46,540 nucleotides of DNA from Nemertoderma westbladi (GCA_032718475.1 JAUCBJ010001205.1:1-46540), one strand, 5' to 3'. Positions 1 to 11,239 are shown, counted from the stretch's first letter. The notes: generated from the letters alone by a model not told the origin. Numbers and translations are program-made.

Positions 1-2
1 TA

Positions 3-3000
3 CATCGACGACTTACAGCTAATGCTTCAGCGAAAGAAATGTACCAAACTCAGCTGAAGAAATTTATAACAAAGGGATACGCGGAGCGAGTACCGGAAGG
101 AACACCAGTGACTGAGAGAACGTATTACTTAACACATCATTACGTTCCCAAACCCGGTAAACCCCACGAAGTACGAGTCGTATTCGATGGCTCCGCCCTA
201 TATATGGGCCAATCCCTCAATTCCGAGTTGTTACCAGGACCCAACTTACTCCAATCTTTGTTGGGAATACTTTTAAGATTAAGACAATATTCCATCGCGT
301 TCGCCTCAGACATAGAGGGAATGTTCTTACAAGTCAAGGCGCTGGATCGAGATAGAGACAGTCTGAGATTTCTGTGGTGGCCTGAAGGAGACCTCAATCA
401 GAAACCGGTAGAGTATTGGATGACCATCCAGGCTTTTGGAATCATATCAAGCCCTTCCAACGCCTGCTCCGTGGTGCAAACCACTGCGAATGACAACCGA
501 GACTCCTTCTCCAAAGAAGTGATAGACAACATAAAACGCAATATATACATGGACGACAATTTAAGGTCCCTTCCATCAGTAGAAGAAGCCATAGCTGTCG
601 CGAAAGGAACGGTAGAGTGTTTGAAAAGAGGTGGATTTCGACTGACGAAATTCACCAGCAACTCCCGTGAGTTTCTGGAAGCGATACCGGTAGAAGACCG
701 CGGAGCGAAAGACCTAGACTTAATAAAGGACGATCTTCCTGAAACCAAGACGCTTGGCTTGAAGTGGGACACTGAAAGAGACATCCTGTTTTTTCAGCTC
801 AAACAGCGAGATAATCCAGTTCGGACCAAACGGATTTGTTTAAGTATCCTGAGCACTTATTTCGACCCATTGGGATTTATTAGCCCAGTTATATTGATTG
901 CTCGGAGTTTAGTACAACAAATGTGGCTTGAAAACCACTCATGGGACGATCCGCTTAAGGGAAAATTGTTAAAGAAATGGATGAAATGGGAAGATTCTCT
1001 ACCTGCCATCGAGAACTTTATAATTTCCCGTACCTATTTTGGCCATGTTCTTCCTACGTATTCCTATCAACTCCATGTGTTTGGAGACGCCAGCGACATG
1101 GGAATAGGTATAGTAGCATATCTGCGAGTCGAAACCCCGGATGGAATCAAAGTCGCCTTGGTTACCTCTAAGGCATTGATTAACAACAAGTTAAAGGTTC
1201 CTCGAGCGGAGTTAAAGGCGGCTTTATACGCTACAGCCATCGGCCGGAACGTAATGGAACAAATCGACTACCCACTGGAGAAAACGGTTTATTGGACCGA
1301 CGCTTTACTCGTGTTGGAGTATCTAACCAACGAAGTCTGTCAGTTCAGCGTTTTTGTTACTAACAGGGTAGCTATTATTCTTAGTCGTACAAAGATAGAT
1401 CAATGGAGACATTGCCCTGGTACGATTAATCCAGCCGATATCGCCTCCAGGGGAGCAACTCCACAGGAACTGATAGATACTCCAGATTGGTTGGGTGGAC
1501 CCGACTTCCTGAGCAAGGAAGAGGATGAATGGCCTCCTCACCTTACTACGGCAGAGATTAGACAAGCCAAGGGAGCGGAGACAGTCAAACCTAAAACCCG
1601 GGCGAGTAAATCGAAGTTATTTAAACCGACTATCGATCTATCTGTATTACATACTTCCGGGAATGATGCTTCGGATCCACAATCCCTCAACACAAATAAG
1701 TCTGTTATGGAAATTAGAGATAAAGATTGGAAATCTGGAATACCAGACGTCTCGCAAGGAATCTCACCCATGCTGCAGAGAGCAATGCATCATTACAGTT
1801 CCTGGAATCGGCTCTGTAAAGCCGTCACATATTTAAGACGATGTTTTCATCATCACTACTCCAGGACGAAGACCACTAGTGATACCGCTCCATTGACATC
1901 TGCACAAGTTCATGTTATTAAAAATTTACCCAAATATAAGACATCTGACCGTTTTCTAAAGGAGAAAATTAGTCACCAGGAGCATGAAGAAACCAATAGG
2001 CAGATACTGATACTCCTGCAATGCTATGAGGATTCCGAAAAGTATTTCCTATTGTTGAGAAATCCGCAGATGCGCTTAAGGGATCGATTCTCGAGCACAA
2101 TGATAGATGGGTTAATACGTGTTGGAGGAAGACTCACCAACGCGCCCTTATCCTTTGACACCAAATTCCCCATACTTATTAGAAATCTTGAAGTACAAAT
2201 CAAGATGATTGTAGATGTTTACAGTAAACTTTATCATGCTGGTAGAGAACGAGTTCTTAGCGAAATTCGAACTCGCTATTATTTTGATAAACCCCGTAGA
2301 GCTCTGAACCAAGTTCTTAGGAACTGCATACCCTACAGAAAAGCATTCAGTAGGCCTTTAACACAGCGAGAGGCAGAATTACCTAGGGAACGAGTAAGCT
2401 TCTATGAACCACCTTTTACTAATACTGGTGTAGATTTATTTGGCCCTATTGAAGTATATCGTGCTAGGACTATAGTCAAGAGATGGTGCGTCATCTTCGT
2501 GTGCATGACTTGTAGAGCCATCCATCTCGATATGGTGAACGATCTATCTACCAACAGCTTCGTCTTAAGTTTACGACGACAGATCGCTCGCTTCAGGACG
2601 AGTAATACCATGAGATCGGATAAGGGAACGAACTTCATTGGTGCCAACAACGAAATACAGGCTTACGTGAAGGACTGGAACCAAAGACAGGTGGACGACC
2701 AGCTAAGGATAACAGCGTCTAGCTGGACCTTCAATGCCGCCGACGCCCCTTGGTGGGGAGGAAGTTGGGAGAGATTGATTCGAAGTGTCAAAACCGCATT
2801 TCACTTTATAGTGCCATGCCGCGCGTATCTCACCGACGAACTTTTGCGGACGTTAATGGAGGAAATAGCTGCCTACCTCAACGAGAGACCGCTTATGCCA
2901 GTCTCATCGAGTCCCGATTCCCTGGAAGCGCTAACACCTGCGCACTTCCTACTGAAGAAACCTGTAGCCATGCTCCCACGATCGGAGATTGCCGACGGAG

Positions 3001-3431
3001 ACGAATACTGCCGTCGAACTTGGCAACTTATGCAGTTGCTATCCCGTCGTTTCGCTGACCATTTCGAGAAACATTATCTGCCCACGCTACAACTTCGAAC
3101 TAAGTGGTTTGCGCAGCAAGAAAACGTCAGCGCCGGAGATATGGTGCTTATTGTAGATCCAGACCTACCACGTAAACGGTGGCAGACAGGTCGTATCATC
3201 GAGACCCACATCTCAGAGGATGGTTTAGTACGCTCGGTAGAACTCATCGTCATGCGGCGTAACTTCAAGAAGCCAGGCATAATCTTTGAGACGCAACAAC
3301 TCAATCGCCCAGTTGGTCGTTTATGTTTACTGGAAAGAGACAGAGAACTCTCCGGGAACTATGGAAGGCAAGACACTCTTCCCACGACCACCTCCCTAAT
3401 TCCTCAAACATCTAGGGACTCCCCCACGTGA
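3..3431 (+). CDS. pol: BEL/Pao retrotransposon pol polyprotein, 5' end outside window
   Basis: The frame is open from base 3, so the ATG at 39 is internal and the true start lies off-window. Numbering from that ATG, the order is: reverse transcriptase with an SLNSELLPGP block and the catalytic YMDD at residues 170-173; the A17-type thumb/connection region; an RNase H-like segment with FGDAS, WTDALLVLEYL and PADIASRG; integrase; and a C-terminal DUF5641-like segment ending in GRLCLLE. The integrase core has D799 (VDLFGP), D861 (SDKGTNF, where the family usually has SDNGTNF) and E911 (GSWERLI). In the N-terminal zinc site, H733 and C763 remain, but the first His appears replaced and the last Cys is Y766. 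The aspartic protease and gag are not in view. The frame has no internal stop over 1.1 kb-plus of residues, so the copy is young or was recently active. Assignment to BEL/Pao follows from the domain order and DUF5641; confidence is high. Confidence 0.93.
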   Translation, partial: HRRLTANASAKEMYQTQLKKFITKGYAERVPEGTPVTERTYYLTHHYVPKPGKPHEVRVVFDGSALYMGQSLNSELLPGPNLLQSLLGILLRLRQYSIAFASDIEGMFLQVKALDRDRDSLRFLWWPEGDLNQKPVEYWMTIQAFGIISSPSNACSVVQTTANDNRDSFSKEVIDNIKRNIYMDDNLRSLPSVEEAIAVAKGTVECLKRGGFRLTKFTSNSREFLEAIPVEDRGAKDLDLIKDDLPETKTLGLKWDTERDILFFQLKQRDNPVRTKRICLSILSTYFDPLGFISPVILIARSLVQQMWLENHSWDDPLKGKLLKKWMKWEDSLPAIENFIISRTYFGHVLPTYSYQLHVFGDASDMGIGIVAYLRVETPDGIKVALVTSKALINNKLKVPRAELKAALYATAIGRNVMEQIDYPLEKTVYWTDALLVLEYLTNEVCQFSVFVTNRVAIILSRTKIDQWRHCPGTINPADIASRGATPQELIDTPDWLGGPDFLSKEEDEWPPHLTTAEIRQAKGAETVKPKTRASKSKLFKPTIDLSVLHTSGNDASDPQSLNTNKSVMEIRDKDWKSGIPDVSQGISPMLQRAMHHYSSWNRLCKAVTYLRRCFHHHYSRTKTTSDTAPLTSAQVHVIKNLPKYKTSDRFLKEKISHQEHEETNRQILILLQCYEDSEKYFLLLRNPQMRLRDRFSSTMIDGLIRVGGRLTNAPLSFDTKFPILIRNLEVQIKMIVDVYSKLYHAGRERVLSEIRTRYYFDKPRRALNQVLRNCIPYRKAFSRPLTQREAELPRERVSFYEPPFTNTGVDLFGPIEVYRARTIVKRWCVIFVCMTCRAIHLDMVNDLSTNSFVLSLRRQIARFRTSNTMRSDKGTNFIGANNEIQAYVKDWNQRQVDDQLRITASSWTFNAADAPWWGGSWERLIRSVKTAFHFIVPCRAYLTDELLRTLMEEIAAYLNERPLMPVSSSPDSLEALTPAHFLLKKPVAMLPRSEIADGDEYCRRTWQLMQLLSRRFADHFEKHYLPTLQLRTKWFAQQENVSAGDMVLIVDPDLPRKRWQTGRIIETHISEDGLVRSVELIVMRRNFKKPGIIFETQQLNRPVGRLCLLERDRELSGNYGRQDTLPTTTSLIPQTSRDSPT

Positions 3432-5060
3432 TACGTCTGGAGTGGGTGTATGACTATATTATTTTATCTATTTTGTTATATTTTTATATGCGAACTTTAT
3501 TATGTACTTTATTATAATCGTTTTTATTCAATTTTATTTAGTAGAATGTTATTTTAGTGATTATTTAGTAGATTAGTGCAATATATTAGTGTTTATTACG
3601 TACGTAATTACTTATAATATATATTTAGTGCGACGGCGAAAAAATAATTATTTTTCTCTTTCCTTACTGTCCGTATCATATTATAAATACGTGACTACAG
3701 TAAGATGAAATGTCCGTACTTCTTAAAGTACAATAAAGCCACTACTATATTCAAGTATTATTGGTAGGCAGAGTATTAGGAATGCAAAGTTCAGATCCTC
3801 GTGTCTCGGCTAAGCCAAGCTCTGGGTAGACCTTGGAAACGACTTGCCTCTTCACACTGACATTGCTTCGTGCGATATTGCTCTTCTACCTTATATTAAA
3901 TAATACATATAGTAGCGTGATGTCCCTCTAACAGTAGCGTAAAACGCAAATAAATCTGTTAAACCTTTTGACCATCTGTAATTCTAGTCGATTAAGATAT
4001 CGCGGCACCCACCGATATACTTGAAAGACAAATTCTAGAATCAGTGGTTAACGTCCCCAGACAAGTTCTGGAATAAATCGGTGCCCATCTTAAATATTAA
4101 TTTAATATTTATTAAAATCTGTAAAATTCAGATCCGTTAACAATTCTAGTCGATTAAGATATCGTAGCACTTACCGATACTCTTAAAAGACAAATTTCAT
4201 AGAATTAAGGATCCTATGTCCCCAGACCTGCTCTGGAATCAAATTGTGTCAATTTTAACATCAAATAATAAAATTCACGGGAATAAATTTAAATTCATAT
4301 TTTTAAATGAATTTCATAAATTGTCATTTTGTACAATTTATAACATTCCCAAAATTCCATTAATTAATAGATCATGGGAGCGGAGATTCATCCTATTAAG
4401 TGTATTAGAGTGCGAGAATCTCCAACATATAGTCAATAGCCGATAAAATTAATAAAATCATGCATAAAGAGGATATTGACAATTAAAGAATTATTATTAA
4501 ATAGCATCCCAGATCTGTATGCATGAGAATTACCCTAATTCTACCGCTAGCATTCCATAATGTCACCATAGCAACACCCACGCTAGAATTAGAAGCAAGT
4601 TAAAAGAACAATAGAAAGCTTGTCCCATTGCATAGCATAAGAGAATATAGCACACTGCTAGTATCCAAGGATACACAGTAATAACGTGACATTCTGGAAG
4701 GCACTGACTAACGGACAAATGGCCTGTATGTGTGCAGTTGGTGACAGTTGTGTGGAATTTGTGCGTTTGTAGGTGAATGTTACTGCTAAGGTGTGTTTAC
4801 AGTAGCTAGTCGCAATTGTGAAAGTAACCCAACTCTCCTATAGAAAGAACCTAAAGTGGATTCAAGCCTTTGGGACGGACAGTGGAGTGACTTGTGCCGG
4901 TTATCGTTGTCGTGATGTTGCTACATGTTGGCGTAAACACCGCGACGACGGTACATCGGCGCTGAGAATCCCACTGTCCGGGGGCAAAGAGAGGTAGGTA
5001 GCGTCGTCCGCTCGCCTAAACATAAACTCATTTCGATATTAATAAACTCAGATAGCAGAT
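3432..5060. other. Non-coding stretch between pol and the gag-like ORF; possible LTR
   Basis: There is no convincing coding frame here. The first part is T/A-rich, with a polyadenylation-type AATAAA at 3732-3737, as expected downstream of pol. The later part (about 4680-5040) is more mixed in composition and leads into the ATG at 5061. If the gag-like ORF belongs to a head-to-tail neighbouring copy, an LTR and primer-binding site should lie in this interval. I could not define TG...CA ends, because the matching LTR is not in the window. Confidence 0.4.
3950..4275 (+). repeat. Two-copy direct repeat, period about 162 bp
   Basis: The block ATTCTAGTCGATTAAGATAT occurs at 3981 and 4143. It is followed in both copies by a CGATA-rich segment, AAAGACAAATT, and a CCCCAGAC...CTGGAAT hairpin-like motif. 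The copies have diverged and carry small indels. The repeat lies in the presumed LTR/UTR region downstream of the BEL pol. Confidence 0.75.
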
Positions 5061-6509
5061 ATGACGGAGTTGATAGAAGATGATCTTGGTATCAGGGAGC
5101 GATATACTCTACCTTTACAAGCATTTGTGGATAGCTTGATACGCGGTGGAACCGATCCAACCATTACGGAGGACGATGGTCGTTATATCGAACCGCCGAT
5201 GTCCCAAGAGCAACTTACGCGTGAATTGGACTATCGAAAATTCACCGCTCGCTATACGCATCGTAATAATACGTATATGGACCTCCTAACTACCGGCCAT
5301 CCTATCGATTTACATGATAAGGACGATGTAGACACCGAAAGGGAAATGGTTCTATTTAAATATCATACCCAGCGGCGTCGTAACGATAAACCGAGAATAG
5401 ATCACGAAAATTCTATTCGTAACAGACTGGGAAGACGAACCAATATGCCTAGAATCTGAGGAGATTCAGCCTATCGCGCTCGGAACAGCGACAACGATTA
5501 CATCCTAGAATGGTATCAAGGTCCACAGTGTCTCACTGCGTACGATTATCGCCATGCCAACTATGTTTCTCGGCAACGTTGTCGGTTATGCGCATCGAGA
5601 GACCACGATACGCCCATGGACACCAACGTCCGCTGTTCCTATTTCCAAGAACAACCGACTATGGAAATTTATTGCGCATATTGTAGACTCAATAACTTGC
5701 ATATCTTTGCGGTTTGCCCTCAATTTATGACTCAATGTCACCATTGTCAACTAAAGGGACATGCTAGTTTCGACTGTCCTTTTAATCACGATTTGGAAAG
5801 CGTAGATGAAATGATCACACTACGTTACATCAGAGCTTGGGAAGCGAACGCTGATTTACATTGTGATTCGCGCCATCGCTATTATCCCGGACGCACTTAC
5901 GAAAGAGTTTATGCGTTCCATCCTTATCTATTCGCTTCGGTTGAACAGAAATCACGCATATCAAGTTACGAGCTACTGAAGCGCGTTGGAGAATGTATTT
6001 CAACCAAATTCGTACGCAAATTTCTCAGGAGTGTTAATCCTAGCGACCTTCATTCCTATAACTTAATCAATTATATCCGTCAGGATCCGGACTATGGAGA
6101 CTTGTTTGTTAACTCACACCCCGAGTTACAGGAAGTATATCGACGGCCTTACGAATACCGAGCCCGCGAACGCGAGTTGGAAAGGACCATTAAACCCCGG
6201 AGGTTTCTAACTGCCTATTGTCCACCCACGGCCCTCGTTCAGACCACTCGTAAAGGACCCGTAAGAGCGGCTGTCTTGAAACGAGCTCTCAAAGCCGTTA
6301 GACCCCTCTCCCCAGACGTTGATGTCAATCAACCCGGTACTTCGACTGGCGGATACACCGACCATAATCCTACACCCTCTGATGCAATCATATTGCACCC
6401 TTCACCCAGGAGTTATAGCCCTCCTTGTAAAGTGGCTCGCCCCAAAGAGAAAAGGACTCTGGCTAGCTTTAAGAAACTGCGTAAACGCCGTCCGCGCAAG
6501 AAAGACTAA
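5061..6509 (+). pseudogene. Gag-like ORF with Cys/His zinc knuckles, broken by one TGA
   Basis: Frames 5061-5459 and 5616-6509 are in the same register. The only stop between them is the TGA at 5457-5459, and codons run open from 5460 onward, so this is one frame of about 482 codons with one nonsense (or readthrough) codon. The centre holds successive Cys/His clusters: CRLCASRDH, then CAYCRLNNLHIFAVC (C-x2-C-x5-H-x4-C), then CHHCQLKGHASFDC at 5736-5777, which is an exact C-x2-C-x4-H-x4-C retroviral-type knuckle. The C-terminus is strongly basic (KKLRKRRPRKKD). This fits a nucleocapsid-bearing Gag. The start is a true ATG. It lies about 1.6 kb downstream of a BEL pol, the reverse of the normal gag-pol order, so it may belong to a tandem neighbour whose pol is missing. 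I recognise no capsid motif. It could instead be an unrelated nucleic-acid-binding ORF. Confidence 0.55.
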
Positions 6510-8141
6510 CTGTTTAGAGTATTTACGTATATTAGAAACTGTGATTTTGTATATTTTATAGACTCAAATCCCATTTTCTGGGAGCGGTGTAAAAGCTTCT
6601 GTGGGATATAACTGGCCCTTTTGCTTCGCAATCCAGTTTCCCCCCTAGGCGCTGGAATACTCTAAAAGGCTCTATAACTATATATATATTCCCCTCGCCC
6701 GCAAGGTACCGTTATAGGTCTTTTAACGGACATAAAAGTCATTCTGCTATATACGTGTTTTGGCGGACATGGTAAGGCAAAAAACCTGCAATGCACCAAA
6801 TACCTTTCACAGCTTAGCCGTGATGATTCATATTACGACATCTAACAGCTGGTTGCTGACATGGAAACAGCCATTGGACGCATGGTTCTTTGTTTGGCTT
6901 GAGCCAATCAGAGCGATTTTTTCTGTCGACGTGTAGATATTCGGTCGATCATACTGGGAGTGTTCAGTCTTACTGTTTTTTGGATACTGTTGTGTTGTAG
7001 CTATCTAGGCCAGGAACACCGGCACTAGAGTCAACTCGTTTTCATACTTTAGAAGAAACATTAGTAGGCTTAAATTATAGAGCGTATAACTGTTATCAGT
7101 GCATATCACGGTTCATAACAATCGGTGCAACTCCGTTCAGTCTTGCATTATCGGTTCAACATACATTGTTATACTGCTGTTTACTGTTGTGTTTTGGTTG
7201 AATATTATTTGGAGAACATCTATAAAGAACCCAAATTTCCCAATTTTCTTGATACACTACAGGTTAGAGAGACGGGTTATATACAGCGATTGCGACTTAT
7301 ATTATTGTGGTTTGTAGTGAATTTAATGCTATTTGATAAGCACTACATGAATCCGTTGCTGTTTTCTTTATATATGATAAAATTCATTGACGGTCGGCAA
7401 ATTAGTGAGCAGTATTGTGTGTTACCGGTAGTGTGCCTGATTGTGACTGATAACTAAGCATTTCCTAAAGAATGCGCCTCATACGTGAATCTTAAGCCTT
7501 ACCGACTTACCGTTGTGATTAGTATAAGTCATATCTCTGTTTACCTAGATAGAGCGCCACGTCCTAAAGGAACTGTTAATATTTCCCGAAAGTGAATAAT
7601 ATTAGTCAGAAATTATTTACTAACGATCAATCGAATAATACAATACAGTAAGCTTACACTGCAATAATAATCTAAGCCCTCAGAATCCAGCCCCCCGGGT
7701 ATATCCAGCGGGTGAATGGACGCGCACTAGGCTGGCTTCTGCTAATGTTGTGTTTATTGGTATTAAATATTTGTCATCTTCTAAAGTCTATTTATAAACC
7801 AAAAGACATATAAATTTTGGCAGGTTAAACTGCTAAAGGTCTTCAAAAGCGCGTACAAAAACCTAGATTTATCAAGAATGAGGCAGAAAACAATGGCTCA
7901 ATCAATTTTGCATATCGGATTGAACATCGGTTCAATCCGAGCGGGAGTTTTAAATTGCAGAATTTATACCAATTCAGCCAGTAATGGAGTTGTTTTAACT
8001 GTACCGGTGACTTTGAACGATTCCGACTAAACTTGTGAGCTCGCCAGAATCTCCTGGTGTGCTTTTAATGCGAAAAATTATCGGATAGACAGAATCATGA
8101 CAGGCACATGGAGTAAAAAGGACGACGGAGTCCTATAAACT
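6510..8141. other. Region without a supported gene
   Basis: Short open frames exist around 7099-7457, but they overlap in two registers and show no domain. A CCAAT-box-like AGCCAATCAGAGCG lies near 6902, which could be a promoter element of a retroelement or gene, but nothing downstream supports a transcription unit. Confidence 0.4.
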
Positions 8142-8338
8142 CGCTGCAGAGGTACAGTCCATGTGCAATATGTGTAAATAATTATGATAAATATGTGAAA
8201 AATGTGTAAGAGGTGAAAATATGTAAGCGGTGAAAAATATGTAAGGCTATGTAAGCATGGTATTGTATGTAATATAAACATAGAACATGATGCAATAACC
8301 GTCATTCTTGATTTTCTTTTAAAATAGTTTTGCCATTT

Positions 8339-8370
8339 TTGTTACCAATTAATTTATTAATTGGTAACAA
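8339..8370. repeat. Perfect palindrome, 14-bp arms, 4-nt loop (copy 1)
   Basis: TTGTTACCAATTAA is followed by TTTA and its exact reverse complement. The same palindrome recurs in the second tandem unit at 8651-8682. Retention of the full arms in both units suggests either a recent duplication or a structural role. Confidence 0.9.
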
Positions 8371-8650
8371 CTAGTTTGTGTAGTTTGTGTTACTTTGGTT
8401 TAGTGCTTCTATCTGTAGTGATGAATTCCGCGTTAGACATGTGCGCGGGGCGATAGCGCTGCAGAGGTACAGTCCATGTGCAATATGTGTAAATAATTAT
8501 GATAGGTGAAAAATATGTAAGAGGTGAAAAATATGTAAGCGGTGAAAAATATGTAAGGCTATGTAAGCATGGTATTGTATGTAATATAAACATAGAACAT
8601 GATGCAATAATCGTCATTCTTGATTTTCTTTGAAAATAGTTTTGCCATTT

Positions 8651-8682
8651 TTGTTACCAATTAATTTATTAATTGGTAACAA
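8651..8682. repeat. Perfect palindrome, 14-bp arms (copy 2)
   Basis: This is the same 32-bp palindrome as at 8339-8370, carried in the second 316-bp unit. Confidence 0.9.
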
Positions 8683-8848
8683 TTAGTTTGTGTAGTTTGT
8701 GTTACTTTGGTTTAGTGCTTCTATCTGTAGTGATGAATTCCGCGTTAGACATGTGCGCGGGGCGATAGCCATGTAAGTCCAGTTGGGCCTTAGGGTAGGT
8801 GTGTAGTTAGTGCACCCATCCGTTGTCGACGTTTGAACGCTAATAAGT

Positions 8849-8960
8849 CTGTCAATCTTTGATGAAATGGAACCAAACTTGATACATGTATTCTATAACA
8901 ATTAGTGACAAAATATACAACTGGCTGTTTCTGGAAAGCTCCGAGTTGGAAAAAAAACTT
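8849..8960 (+). repeat. Dispersed repeat family B, partial copy
   Basis: It shares CTGTCAATCTTTGATGAAAT and ACTTGATACA with copies at about 34310-34507 and 37600-37833. This copy lacks the 3' portion that carries the AGGGCGAC-type motif. Confidence 0.6.
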
Positions 8961-9822
8961 AATATATAAATTTAATAGTGATTCCAGAAGAATATAGTGT
9001 GTATCTCGCGCTGTAATAGAAAACAATTCTACGAGGAGTTTCAGAAGATTTAGTCAAATTCATCCTGTTTCGAATTCTTTTGAATACCTGTGTTTATTCG
9101 ATAATTTCATCAGGATAATTGTAAGGCAGAGGTTGAACATCTACGTCAAGTTAATTTAATACCAGAATTAAAAATCGCAACACATAAGTCGTTGAACAAT
9201 TTAATAAAGAAATTAATAGTTTTCCATATTTTCTAAACAAAATGGAACCGTCTACTCATGTATTCTGCCTGAGACGCATTCTGGATCATCGTTATAGAAA
9301 ACTTAACACCAACCTTAGGAGGCATCAAGAAGCTTGAGCTAAAAAAACAATTGAAACTTTATGAATTCGGCTGACTGTCTATGGAGAAAATGTTATTAGT
9401 ATATTTCAGTATTTTTAGAATGTGACATTCACTCTAGTGTGATTAATAAAAATTGTGATTGCTTATTGAAGTGAAATTAATTATTATTTATCTATTAATC
9501 ATAATAAATAATAAAAATACAATAATACAACAAACAAAATAATAAATTATTTATATCTATTTATCTATTAATTATTAAATTATATCTGAGATAGACGGTT
9601 TTTGCATACAAATGTCTATGAAAACATAAAAACAATTTTATGACTATTATATAACTTTACCTAGTAAGTGACATCAGTTACAGGATTTCCACCAATCAGG
9701 AATCAAATGACAGGCCGGGTATGTATTTTGCGTTTTTCTCGAAACTATGTAAAAATGAGTTAGACGGTTTTGGCATTTAAGGGCCGTACTGTACTAATAC
9801 TAATAGCAAATCGCAATGATGG
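8961..9822. other. AT-rich intergenic DNA
   Basis: I see no gene. The stretch holds AT-rich simple sequence (9480-9590, ATTTAT/AATAAT runs) and scattered A tracts. Confidence 0.5.
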
Positions 9823-9831
9823 CAAAATCAT

Positions 9832-10222
9832 GGTACGTACCGGTACTAAAATGTAGAACGATCTATAACGGGCTATAACTTCCTGTAACAGGCTATAACC
9901 ACCTATAACGAGCTATAATCTGAAAATTTACTATAAAAAAACATATTTTAGAATGGAATTATTTTCCTAGTCAGTAATTTAATTACGCAATTTGGTTTTT
10001 TAGTCCATAATGCTTTTCATGCTAATTTTTAACCTGCGGTATTTTTCAGACCACAGTGTTAATCCAAAAGTTAAACACACCCAAGGGGCGTTTTTTAATG
10101 TAAATTTTCATATTATAGCTCGTTATAGGTGGTTATATCTTGTTTATAGAAAGTTATAGCCCGTTATAGATCGTTATAGCCCGTTATAGATCTTTCTACC
10201 TTTTAGCAGTTTAGTACGTACC
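9832..10222. mobile_element. Mutator-like MITE (391 bp) with long inverted repeats and 9-bp TSD
   Basis: The element begins GGTACGTACCGGTACT and ends AGTACGTACC. The left arm (about 9832-9932) and right arm (about 10105-10222) are inverted repeats of 100-120 bp, built from CTATAAC/GTTATAG subrepeats, around about 170 bp of core. The 9-bp word CAAAATCAT directly flanks it at 9823-9831 and 10223-10231. Long TIRs with a 9-bp TSD are characteristic of the Mutator/MULE superfamily. There is no transposase ORF, so it is non-autonomous. The superfamily call is inference from TSD length and TIR size. Confidence 0.8.
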
Positions 10223-10231
10223 CAAAATCAT

Positions 10232-11239
10232 ACATAAAGAATACGGCAAAGATTGAGTACGGTATTGAAGCAATCTGTGCAGTGTGCACTGCGGTACCGG
10301 TACCATACCGGCAACGGCATTATCACTGATAATAAAGTACTTTCAAATTCGGTGCAAGAGACTATTCCGGCTGACCGGTCCGGTAGCGGAACGGTACACT
10401 GCACAGTCAAGGAGTACTACACCATGTCCTGGAATAGTGTCGTTATTCAGGCACCTGGACCGGACGCATATTTCCAATTGGGGTGTCGTTTCAGACTATG
10501 GAAGTATTTCTGGGCTTCTAATTGGCTGTTTCTTCAATAAGCTCACCTCATTGGCTAACACTCTCCCATAGCCAAAAGGTGTGTCGGTTCAGCCTAATTG
10601 CCAGAAGGGGTGTCGCTTGGGGGAAATCACTTTTATTAGGCCTACTTCTAAATTCTACTTAAGCCTGCCTACTCCTTCTGTATTAAACAGGTAAATCACA
10701 ATTATATTGTCATATTCACTAATGTCTGGTGTTATTTGTTACCACACCATTTGGATTGGGTTTAGTTAATTAACAAATACTACTGCCATATATAATTATA
10801 TTATATATTAATTCACAATAATATTTGCGTGAGCCACGTACCGTATTAGCCGAAGCATTTCTAACCTGGGATACCTGTATACGGACTATAGTCAATAAAG
10901 GGACATACTTTGTCATTAGTTTTTGTCGCCTTTAACTTAATAACTAATGAGTTTGATTTAAATCTTTAAAGTTTGTAATATTTAGACATTAAATACGATC
11001 AAAATATGGGATTTTAACCACCGCTAGCGGGTGAAATGTCTAAACATCAAACAACCTCGATTTCTTACAGTACAGTAGTTGTCAGTCGGTTCAAAACCTT
11101 GGTAATATAAAAGTGCCACAGGCACATGGCCAGAACCTACTCTTTGGCGCAAGCCGCAAATGACGATTATTCTCAATTTTCGCGATGGCCAACTTTTAGT
11201 TCTCTTACTGCATTAATATTTTGCTCATAAGAACCGCAA
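10232..11239. other. Intergenic DNA with short palindromes
   Basis: There is no supported gene. The palindrome GGTACCGGTACC lies at about 10292, and an inverted pair around GCAGTGTGCACTGC and ACACTGCACAG spans about 10277-10407. Two overlapping open frames at 10253-10571 lie in this GC-richer patch and have no recognisable domain. Confidence 0.4.

Larger units (their letters stand above)
8142..8770 (+). repeat. Tandem duplication, unit about 316 bp, two copies
   Basis: The unit starts CGCTGCAGAGGTACAGTCC at 8142 and again at 8458. It ends with GTGCGCGGGGCGATAGC in both copies, near 8456 and 8770. The copies are nearly identical apart from differences in an internal short repeat (GGTGAAAAATATGTAAG-like units). 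Each copy carries the same long palindrome. Minus-strand open frames over both copies are explained by the repeat. Confidence 0.9.

Noticed and set aside
7099-7457. Overlapping plus-strand frames of 72 and 110 aa
   Set aside because: AT-rich, overlapping in two registers, with no domain, splice or poly-A context.
8078-8617. Two similar 75-aa minus-strand frames
   Set aside because: They are similar only because they translate the 316-bp tandem duplication. Residues such as the repeated LTYFSP come from the short internal repeat.
10253-10571. Two overlapping 95-aa frames
   Set aside because: Two registers open over the same short GC-richer patch indicates base composition, not coding.
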